In this document: in pieces, positions 53,603 through 62,788 of the stretch | Numbering within the stretch: the stretch's first letter is position 1 | Layout: the number at the start of each line of letters is the position of its first letter | Assembly: GCA_965153355.1 (NCBI GenBank) | Contig: OZ231127.1 | Location: 36,332,001 to 36,396,000 of the forward strand | Length of the DNA: 64,000 nucleotides | Source of the DNA: Flaccisagitta enflata | Lineage: Eukaryota > Chaetognatha > Sagittoidea > Aphragmophora | Reading direction: 5' to 3' | The notes under the pieces: model-generated | Database searches by the model: none | What the model saw: only the letters and a program-made list of their open reading frames with translations | Told to the model about the DNA's origin: nothing | Program-made: the position numbers and the translations under genes

Positions 53603-55332
53603 ATGACTGAAAAATTGGTAGGCCCCCTTGAACTTTTGAAATGAAAAAGCGTATTGAGCGCAAAGCTTATCTTGCTCCAAGCGAGGTTAGAGCAGAGTTT
53701 AAAATCGAACTTTCAACTCGTTAGTGAAAAAATCTGTTGAAGTAAATATTAAACAAAATTGCTTCATGTCAAAAGAACAGTAGATTCCATCTAGACTTGA
53801 AATAGTGGGGTCAAGAATAATAAAAAAACAAAAACTTTGGAAATAAACTTTTGTTCCTACTTCATTACCAAAATTTTAAATCAAAGGTATGCAGGAATGT
53901 TGCTTAAAATTGACATTGCAACATCTTTCCTATGGCAGAGATGCAGATACTGGAAGCTGCCTCGCAGCAGAATTAGACAACTTTGGCTGCCTCACATCAA
54001 CCATGCAAAAAAAAAATAAAATTTTTTGTAATATTTCACTCTAGAATATATTATAAGCAATTATATCTCAGTCCTTAAATCAAGAATTTGATCATCTTGA
54101 AAATTTTTTCTCACAATGAGTTACTTTTACATCTACACCATATTTCTCCCTACCTGCTGCCTCTTCCGCATATTTCTGCCTCCCTGTCGCTGACATGGCT
54201 ACCTGCATAAAATCTGCATTTTTATCTTATGGTATGTTTTGTAAGAATATCACTCACTTACATGACTATGCTCCCTGACATTGATCAAATGAGTGAAATT
54301 CATAAAGAGCATACTATAAGAAAATTATGGAACATTTGACTCTGAGCAACGTGCCTATTTATATTTCCATTCACTATTGTAATTTGGCGGGGTAACATGA
54401 AAATGATCTTTCATAGCAAAAAGCTGTTATAGGGAATAACTTATCCTTCAATTTATTTATCTGTACTTCATCTATCATTCTCTCAGATTGGTCTTATCTC
54501 AAGTCTAGACGAGATCTACTGTATTCCTCATAACTCTTTAAATTTCCCTGATCTCCAATCAAGTACAGACGAGTGATATACAAGAAGTTAACCCCCCAAA
54601 AACAGTAGCATCCCCCCTGCAGCCACAATTGCTAAATGAAGAAAGGTATATAAGATAGGGAATGGCAGTTTACATCAATACAATTAGCCTCATCAGAGCG
54701 ATTATGGAATTTCAATCCCAGTAAAAAGTTACAGCTAAAAAATGAGTTAAACATTAACACTTTTTAAATAATGAATAATGCTAAAAATGCTATTTTTATT
54801 TGTTTGTTTTTTTCTATAATTCTTTACTGGGAATGAAATTCCAAAATAACTCTGATAAGGTTAGTTGTATTGATATAAGCTTACATTTCCTACCTTATAC
54901 AGTTGAGCTTCAATAGAGCACATTCCAAAGGACTGGGTTAAATTATACCTTATAGTGAAGCTGCCTTATTGCCAATATAAGAATAACTACAAAATTTATC
55001 ATGGGACTGTAAGTTGTATACCCTATAAGCAGGCATGCCTTATTAGCGGGTGCGCTCTAGTAAACCTCCACTGTATGTCTTCCTTCATTTTACGGTTGAG
55101 GCTGTAGGGGGGGGTGCTACAGTTTTTGAGGGGTTAACTTCTTGTATTTCACTTTCGTCCGTACCAGATCATTATTTGAAGGTCGATCCTTTGTGGTCAA
55201 TCACTTATTCATAATTGTGTAGGTGTTTTTTTCTTTTGTAGAAAATGGCACGACTATTTACAACTGAACCCATTAAAATGGCTGTCAAGGGACCAAAATT
55301 TTCATCTGTTATGTGCAGATTTTATATTTGTT
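53603..55332 (+). CDS. Candidate short gene, two exons, 3' end not found
   Basis: Exon 1 53603-53617 (MTEKL, donor GTAGGC). Exon 2 55242-55332 after TTTTTTTCTTTTGTAG (KMARLFTTEPIKMAVKGPKF and SSVMCRFYIC), with a perfect GTAAGT donor, phase 1. If not spliced there, the frame ends two codons later at TAA. The predicted peptide is basic with no recognised family. The support is the TATA/initiator upstream and the good splice sites; the next exon was not identified. The intron holds the foldback element at 54565-55162. Confidence 0.4.
53618..54564. other. Intron of the candidate gene; foldback fragment 54235-54535
   Basis: 54235-54535 resembles one arm of the element at 33316 (GTTTTGTAAGAATATCACTC, AAGTCTAGACGAGATCTACTG). 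No other feature. Confidence 0.5.
54565..55162. mobile_element. TA-flanked inverted-repeat element with nested pogo-like MITE
   Basis: Outer ends CAGACGAGTGATATACAAG and the complement of CGGACGAAAGTGAAATACAAG, both continuing AAGTTAACCCC and CTGTAGCACCCCCC; TA on both sides. It is the same family as the arms at 17914 and 26715. The centre holds a second TA-flanked element (54900-55075). Confidence 0.75.
54900..55075. mobile_element. pogo-like MITE nested in the element above
   Basis: Left CAGTTGAGCTTCAATAGAGCA and right the complement of CAGTGGAGGTTTACTAGAGCG, with TA on each side; about 175 bp. The CAGTGGAG..TT start is pogo/Tigger-like. Confidence 0.7.
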
Positions 55333-57323
55333 GTAAGTAAATTTTCATGCGGGGGAGTTTGGCTGAAACATACAAAATCGAATTTAAAGACAAATTTTCT
55401 CATCAACAATTTCTTTTCAAAAGGCCTGAGGCTATTTTGATGGGTTGTAACTGTAGAATTATCTCGCAATAACGGATGATGGACATTTTGTCATAAATCG
55501 GGAAAAAAGTTAAAGTCAGTCTTTGACTTTTTGACACATTCGAGAGAAGCATGGTTATCATTTTCTCATGCGGAAATCTAGGAACTCATCCGGCTGATTG
55601 CACCCTCTTGACGAAATCGATGGAGTAAATGAATGTTATAATTCTCTTTCATTTGGCGCCAAGCAGAATGCTCTACAACAAATATTTTTTGCATTATGAT
55701 TTTTTAAAGATTTATTTACAAAAAATTCAAATTGAATTTTTTTGAATTTATTATGATTTTAAGTAGGATCAATAAAGAAGTGAATTTATGCTCGTTTGAA
55801 CACGCAAATACAAGACATGTTTATGGGCATAATTGCTCATGTGTGAAGGTGTTATTGAGCGATCTAGCTCATTTAGCTTAGTCTTTTTTCTGATTTCAAA
55901 TAAAATAAATTGAATAATATTTTGATACATGTTTAAGCAAGCAGATACAAAATTGCATGTCAGTGAGCATAGCTGCTCATCTTCGAGGGTGTTTTTAAGT
56001 ATTCTAGCTCACTTAGCTCAATTTTTTTTCTGTCTTTTAATGGGATAAATAAATAAATACTTTGATGTGAGCATGCAAATACAAGAAAGCATGTCAGTGA
56101 GCATAGCTCGCTGTCTGATTGAATGATTAGAGCATTTTAGCTCATCTTGCTCATTTGGCCGCCATTACTGGTAAGTATTGAAAGGTACATGGCCATTCAG
56201 TAGAAGGCAGGGGCGGCAATCTAGTTGTGCAAGGGCAGTATGTCAGTGGGCAGAAGCAGGGCAGCGATGCTAAAAACGGCACGCAAATTTTCGCAATACA
56301 GACTTGGCTACCTACCATTGGACAAGGCTACCTTCCATTGGACAAACCTTCTTATAGAGTCGCTAGGCAAGCAAAAATGCCAATATAAAAAAACAAAGCG
56401 CCAGCGATGTGCAGGGTATTCTTGAGTAACGTGATGCACCTGTTCACCAAACTGTGTTCTCAAATTCCAATGTTGATCTAAGCTTCACAAAAACTAACTG
56501 CCATAATGGGAAAAAGATTTGAACCCCGCTTTAACGAACCCGCCACTAGTAAACTAATTCTGCCTATAAAGGATGCTAATTCATAGCCCCTTCAATTATC
56601 TTTGTATTGGTTGTAACAGCTGTCTGACATGCGGAAACGGATTAGTTCAGTAATTATTAAGTGCAATGATCGCTGTCAAAAGTCCTACAACATCTCCAAC
56701 AATATTTGGGAGCTTTAATTCATGAACTTGGAACACCAAATACCACGGTCATGGCTTTTACTGTCCTGGAGTTGTCCTTAGATGGTGCCTGCTATTAAAT
56801 CGCCAAGGGCTGAAATTGCAGAGCTTAATATTTTCTCCATCCTATTTAACTTCATATCATCCAACATTGCCCATCCCAGGCGCCAAAAACATGACACTTC
56901 CCCACCTTTTGATACTCAGCCCTGAAAATATTTGTCATATTTGCAATTCTATGTCCCTCAGGGTGCTTAAGATTCCATGCAATGAAGGGCATTTCTTTAA
57001 GACATAAACCTGGGAAAAGTTGGTAACATTTTGACATTGCAATTAGGGTATCATGGCTGATCTCAGCATCATAGGTATGAATACGATATAAAATCTTCAA
57101 ACCACTCAAACATACCACCAATTAGCTATCTTCAGTTCAAATCTCATGTTACTAAAGCTATATTTACTATGTTAACCATAGCGATACATTTTCCGCCTAA
57201 ATGTCAGACAGGTGTTAAGAGAATTCCGCATAAAACAAATAAGATTTGCTAGTCCCTTGAAATACATTGGAGCGGGATTTAGATATAACAACCTGAGCAT
57301 ATCAGAATTTATAAATGTCATTA
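55333..57323. other. No supported gene; decayed Helentron-like element 56210-56380
   Basis: CAGGGGCGGCAATCTAG, GTGGGCAGAAGCAGGGC and CTTATAGAGTCGCTAGGC at 56210-56370 mark a decayed element. Two similar blocks at 55780-56160 share GCTCA(T/C)TTAGCTCA and GTCAGTGAGCATAGCT. No convincing exon. Confidence 0.5.
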
Positions 57324-58904
57324 CAGTGTCTAAGACTACTGCCTTATCAGCACCTGATTTAGCAGCATTTCGGATTTAGCTGCCAGGATGCCTAAGTCAT
57401 GAATTTTTACAGGTTAGTACAATGTTAATTTTTCCTTATTTAACAACACCTGACTTAACAGCCCAACCTGATTTACAAGGGCTATTTTTTCATTCCATTG
57501 AAAAATAGTCCCCTATTTAAAGGCATCTGTAAAAGATTTAATCAAATTCATATGAATCTATTTTAAACTAATGTAGATATATAAGAGGACATACAAGAGC
57601 ATAAAATAAGTATGACCAAAAAATTTAAAGTAGAACAAAAATGAACTTCTGTAAAGAGAGACTTAATTGAAAATCATTTTTTCTATAACTATTGTGGTAT
57701 TCTTAACCTTGCTAATTAGTTTTAGCATTTTATATTAAATCATAATTCTTTGATATGTCAAAGCAAACCTATATCTGTCAATTGGTCACTCAGATAGCTA
57801 GAAGCACAAATGCTCAACCACTATTGTTCATTGAGTATATTGGTCATTTCAGCACAAATCACACAAACTATAAAACCCAAAAAAATAGATTTGGCTCATT
57901 TTTGGTGTACAGATAGCCCAAGTGGAGATATGCATAAATCCCGAATTTTTTTGCTCTACGACGCATATTTTGGATTTTACGGGGGTTTGAAATTTGGCCC
58001 CCCAAGGGTACCCCCAAATCTTTTAAGGGCCATAACTTGGCCTGTAGTTGAGCTAGAAAGATAATCTTGGTGTCAATCATCTAGTTTTGGACCAAAGAAT
58101 CTGATACAACAATAAAAATGGTCAAAAAATTTTTCTGGGGGGGTGATTACCCCTAGGGGTGGTTATTTGGGGTACCCCGGGGTACCTAGTACGGTGAAAT
58201 TTGGAAAAATTCAAATTGAAAAAGAAACTTCATGGTTTTTTGTATCATATTCAAAAATAAAAAACATGTGTATAGACCTCCTTAATACTGAAAAAAAAAT
58301 AATAAAATGGCTTGTCGGGCTATTTGTTACATTTTTACCCTTCTTGGGCCATTTTTGGGTGAAAATGAGAAAAATGGTCCAACAAGCCATTTTATTATTT
58401 TTTTTTCAGCGTCTAGGAGGTCTATACACATGTTTTTTATTTTTGAATATGATACAAAAAACCATGAAGTTTCTTTTTCAATTTGAATTTGTTGTATCAG
58501 ATTCTTTGGTCCAAAACTAGATGATTGACACCAAGATTGTCTTTCTAGCTCAACTACAGGCCAAGTTATGGCCCTTTAAAATTTGGGGGGTACCCCGGGA
58601 GGGCCAAATTTCAAACCCCCGTAAAATCCAAAATATGCGTCGTAGAGCAAAAAAATTCGGGATTTATGCATATCTCCACATGGGCTATCTGTACACCAAA
58701 AATGAGCCAAATCTATTTTTTTGGGTTTTATAGTTTGTGTGACTTGTGCTGAAATGACCCATACGCGTTTGCATATTTAACTCAATTGTGATCTTTTTTG
58801 TTACACAAAAAATGGCAAATATTGGCACTTCGATTTTACAACATTCCGATTTAACAACCAGAATTACCTAGTCCCTTCAAGACCGTTATTTCAGATTTAC
58901 ACTG
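57324..58904. mobile_element. pogo/Tigger-like non-autonomous element, copy 2
   Basis: TA-flanked. Left CAGTGTCTAAGACTACTGCC, CACCTGATTTAGCAGCATTTCGG; right end has ATTTTACAACATTCCGATTTAAC and ends ATTTACACTG. The ends match copy 1 at 33062-34394. It is interrupted by a different palindrome (57840-58761). Confidence 0.75.
57840..58761. mobile_element. 0.9-kb near-perfect palindrome nested in the pogo-like element
   Basis: Ends TTGGTCATTTCAGCAC / GTGCTGAAATGACCCA with TA on both sides. The arms of about 450 bp pair almost completely (AAAAATAGATTTGGCTCATT, AGACCTCCT...AGGAGGTCT) around a centre near 58345. The short frames on either arm are mirror copies of each other, not genes. Confidence 0.85.
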
Positions 58905-58997
58905 TATGATACAACAGACTGTTATTAAAGGTGATATTTGGTCGGTTACGGAGAGAAAACCGTTTTCTCTTTGGTTGGTTACAACTACAATAGCCGG

Positions 58998-59800
58998 AAC
59001 GTGTGGCGGCACCAAAGGTTTTAGCCACCCCCCCCCTACAGCGAACATGACTTGATCATTTTTGAAACGAAGTGGTTTTGAGCACTTTGGAGATTTTGAT
59101 ATGGCACCACCAATGTGATTTTTGACTACCCCCCTGAGACCCAAAAAATTGAGATTTTTTTTTTTTGGTTCATTTTTTGGTTGCTCACTGCTCAGTGTTA
59201 TATGACGTTTTAACCACTATATTTCATATTGTTTTGTTTTGTTGTGAAAGTTTTCAGTAAAAATATAGTTTTTAAATTTTAAACTTTTGAATTTCCAAAA
59301 TAAATCTTTTTGACGAACAAGGCCGGATACATGGCCACCAGTTGCCGACGGGTGGGCAGGGGCGGATATGCAACTGTCCGCAACTAGAAATGTTACAAAA
59401 TGCTTGTTTTCCCACTTTTCGACTCGTGCTGACGGACCGACCGACGGACCAACGGACGGACAGGAGGGACGGAGAAAGTCTCATAGTTGCATGTCCGCGA
59501 CTAAAAATTGCAAAACAAACCAAAAAAATATCATTGATAGAGACATCATATAACAATATTCAACCAAAAAATGAACAAAAATCAAGACAACGAAATTCAT
59601 CGATTTTTGGCTCTTGGTGGGGTGGTCAATTTTGGATGAAGGGGGGTAAATTGCGGGGTTCTAGATAAAAAAACAAAAATCCCCTTGGTGGCGCCATATG
59701 AAATCCCTTTAAGTGCTCAAAACAACTTTCAGTTTGAAAATAGATAAAACCACATTTGCTGCATGGGGGGTGGCTAAAACTTTTGGCGACGCCACACGTT
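58998..59800. mobile_element. 0.8-kb palindrome with a Helentron-like element at its centre
   Basis: Inverted ends AACGTGTGGCG(G/T)C, GGTTTTAGCCACCCCCC / GGGGGTGGCTAAAACTTTTGG. Inner ATATGGCACCACCAATG... pairs with CTTGGTGGCGCCATAT. The two arms are separated by a Helentron-like element. Confidence 0.75.
59318..59508 (+). mobile_element. Helentron-like short element, subfamily A
   Basis: CAAGGCCGGATACATGGCCA start, GACGGGTGGGCAGGGGCGG, CACTTTTCGACTCGTG, (CGGACCGACCGA)n, TAGTTGCATGTCCGCGACTAAAAA end. Confidence 0.85.
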
Positions 59801-59962
59801 AAATCATTGCTCCGTCTGTAGAGCTTGAGACAGCCAGAGATGGTTCAAAGCTATCTAGCTCAGCTTTACTTGTCCAGCCCCCGTTCTTGCAATGCTTGTT
59901 GTGGTGGAAATTCTCGCAGCTCGGTTGATCCGTTTACACATTGGTGGTTATCGCTTTCAATA

Positions 59963-60118
59963 CACTTTTTATTTTTGATAAGAACCTAGTTTATAAGAAC
60001 ATCAAGGCTTGAAATTGCCCCAAAATTAAGAACATCGTAGTTTTTTTACTAGTAGCTATCTCTATCTCTTTTGAAGGCTTCGGCTTAAAAATGATGTTCT
60101 CATAAAAAATAAAAAGTG
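59963..60118. mobile_element. 156-bp TA-flanked MITE
   Basis: CACTTTTTATTTTTGATAAG and its complement at the right end (AAAAAATAAAAAGTG). TA at 59961-59962 and 60119-60120. Confidence 0.75.
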
Positions 60119-60120
60119 TA

Positions 60121-60332
60121 GGGGGAGGTGGGGCTATTTGGGACACGGGAAATTCGGGACAAAGCCCCATAAATTCTTCATGTTTGGTTTTATACTAAAT
60201 GTTTTAAGTAAATGTGGTAGTGCTGAGTAAGATGCAGTTGCATGAGAAAAATAAGGTGACGCATCCCATCCAGGAAAAATCTGTGTGACTTTGTCCCGAA
60301 TTTCCCGTGTCCCAAATAGCCCCACTCCCCCC
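60121..60332. mobile_element. 212-bp MITE with about 47-bp inverted repeats
   Basis: GGGGGAGGTGGGGCTATTTG, GGACACGGGAAATTCGGGAC, CAAAG at the left and its near-perfect complement at the right. The left TA (60119-60120) is shared with the neighbouring MITE; the right TA is at 60333-60334. Confidence 0.8.
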
Positions 60333-60891
60333 TACTAGACAGTGAACGTTTATCGTCTGAACGTGTACATTGCTCAACCAGAAGTCTTTGTCCCGCCATG
60401 TAATTTCTTTAGTCTCAATCACCCATTCAATCACAAAATTTACTCATCAAAGACGCATCGTTGGCCCACTTGAAATTAGGTACTAGTATGAAACACTTCC
60501 TGTTCAGAGAACTACACTTTGATTCTGAAAAAAACTGTCTCGGTCTAAGTCTCCTGTCAAAGTTTTAGACATGATTTGGAATAACTGTTAGACGCTTGTG
60601 TTTAACAGAACTGATTGAGGAAACTTTTTTTAACGTTTCAGTAAGGTTAAAATAATTTCGGATCCAACCAAAGGCGCAGAAAAAGCTTCAAATGTCGGTA
60701 TTTATCAACACTAGACAATTCGAAATACACGCAGCACAACAAATCAAAACCAATCCTGATTATAAATTAAGTCCGTAGATGTTGATTCAATCACTAACTC
60801 CTACCCGTCCCTAAACATACATATGTATTTAAATATGGATTTTTTCAACCCCTTCATAAAAAAAAAAAAAAAAAATCTGAACAGTATCTGG
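60333..60891. other. Intergenic, no gene
   Basis: No supported exon or repeat, apart from a poly-A stretch at 60860-60875 just before the next element. Confidence 0.4.
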
Positions 60892-61915
60892 GTCCGCGAC
60901 GGAGGGGGGTTAAAGATCACTAATTCCATAAGATCGCTATAACCAAAAGATGGCTAACCTTGTAAGTTCGCTAAAACTATAATTTTTTGCATTTAGAGCC
61001 TTCATATAAAGTTCCATGCAAATCCGTTTAAAAATGGCAAAGTTATGCACGTTTTTCACTTTTAGGCTAGTAGGGTGGTTGGGTGGTAGGCTGGTTTGGA
61101 TAAATAGTGTTCATATGTTGAGTTCTTCCATTTAGAGACTCCATACCAAGTTTCCACCAAATTGGTTGAAAAATATCCAATTTATGCAAGTTTTTCATTT
61201 TTAGACCGGTAAGCTGGTTGGGTGGTAGGTCGGTTTGACTAGTTAGCATGCTCAAACATAAATATATCACATACATGTGTTGAGTCCTTCCATTTAAAGA
61301 CTCCATACCAAATTTCAACCAAATTGGTTGAAAAACGCCAAAGTTATGCACATTTTTCACTTTTAGGCTGGTAGGCTGGTTAGGTGGTAGACTGGTTTGA
61401 CAGGATAAATAGTGTGCATATGTTGAGTTCTTCTATTTAGAGACTCCATACCAAGTTTCAACCAAATTAGTTGAAAAATGACAAAGTTATGCAAGTTTTT
61501 CACTTTTTGGTTGATAGGCTGGTTGGGTGGTAGGTCGGTTTGGCCGGTTAGCAAGCTCAAATGCATATAAATCACATACATATGTTGAGTCCTTCCATTT
61601 AGAGACTCCATACCAAATTTCAACCAAATCGGTTGAAAAATGCCAAAGTTATGCATGTTTTTCATTTTTGGGCCGGTAGGCTGGTCGGGCCGGTTGGGTT
61701 GGTCGGATCACAAAAATTGGATAGGATGTAAAGCGCCTTACCCTAGTACAACTTCCCACCAAATATGAACCAAATCGGTCAAAGCATTAAAAAGTTATCC
61801 ATTTTTCAAAATCCGTAACAACGACAACGACGACGACGACAACGACGACGACGACGACACCCACCCGCCTTAAATTATAGTCCGCGTCGGAATGATATAC
61901 CGTCGCGGACAAAAA
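60892..61915 (+). mobile_element. pearl/MINE-like element with internal tandem repeats
   Basis: Starts GTCCGCGACGG. The body has about five imperfect copies of a roughly 145-bp unit (GAGTCCTTCCATTTAGAGAC, TCCATACCAAATTTCAACC, AAATTGGTTGAAAAATGCC, GGTAGGCTGGTTGGGTGGTA). Then come a CGACGACGACAACGA microsatellite at 61820-61858 and the terminal hairpin GTCCGCGTCGG...CCGTCGCGGAC followed by AAAAAA. The left terminus equals the complement of the hairpin's last arm. Bivalve pearl elements and Helentron-derived elements share this plan. Confidence 0.75.
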
Positions 61916-61990
61916 ACGAAGAAAAAATTCAAGCGTTAACACGAGGAGGCGAAAGAGGATGGTGCATTTGATGAGAAATGTCCATTGGAA

Positions 61991-62074
61991 TCACGATTCA
62001 GCTTTGTCTTCAACAACGGGATCAGTGGCAACCTCAGCAGCCACGACCTCGTCCACGGGAGCGTCTGCCGCAGG
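61991..62074 (-). CDS. Terminal exon of the A/P/V/E-rich protein gene
   Basis: 84 nt after a good acceptor (TCTTTTATGTTCACAG), phase 0. Encodes PAADAPVDEVVAAEVATDPV and VEDKAES, TGA at 61993-61991. Its composition is like the repeat exon upstream. Its donor is not certain: a phase-0 GAG|GTACCT at about 63989 would skip the whole repeat region, otherwise an unrecognised donor is used. Confidence 0.6.
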   Translation of the reverse strand, partial: PAADAPVDEVVAAEVATDPVVEDKAES

Positions 62075-62788
62075 CTGTGAACATAAAAGAAATAGGATTA
62101 GTGAAAATTCCCAAACCTTGCCAAACGACTAGCAACGCGCATATGTTATGCCAATATTTCATGAGTGTGTTATTAGAAGCAACAACTGAAGCTGTCTCTT
62201 GTCAGACTTTTTGCGCGCACACTCCATCATTAAGCGACATTTTGCAGAGGCAAAACTGCAGCAGCAGCACCAAACAGACCGATGGGATGCGGTGTTCCCG
62301 GATGTTAAAAAGTGGAGGAGAGGATCAAACCCGATGTTACATACAGATTGCGTAGGTCTGATGCAGGTTAGAACATTGGCTTTCAAGCACACTTCATGAA
62401 AAGCTGGGTTGATAGGAATAGACCAAGGGATAAACAGATAGGCTAGGCATGCAAAATGGCAAGTCACAACCTTATTTGCTCGTTCTATAACTAACAACCC
62501 TCTTCCATCCAAAAAACCCATGACCAAATCTCACATTTAGATCATCAACAATCGCCCCTATCAACACATTCATTCCCATACACTAGCCTAGCCATGGTAG
62601 TTACAAAGCATTAACTTAAAGGACTAGGCCCTCGCCAAATTGAACAATTAATGTAGTTCTGTAACAGCCCTTAACACGAGACAAACCAAGAAGCTGAGGA
62701 TGTAAGCAAAAATACACACTTAAATTGGCGCAAAAATAAAAGATACCGCCTCAGAAAGAACAGTTGCAACATGGATTAAAACCTCCAG
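62075..62788. other. Intron or 3' flank, no gene
   Basis: Between the repeat exon and the terminal exon. Open frames on both strands here lack splice context. Confidence 0.45.

Noticed and set aside
57868-58733. Two near-identical 70-codon frames (MIDTKI(I/V)FLAQLQAKLWP...)
   Set aside because: They are the two arms of one palindrome; no coding signature beyond mirror identity.
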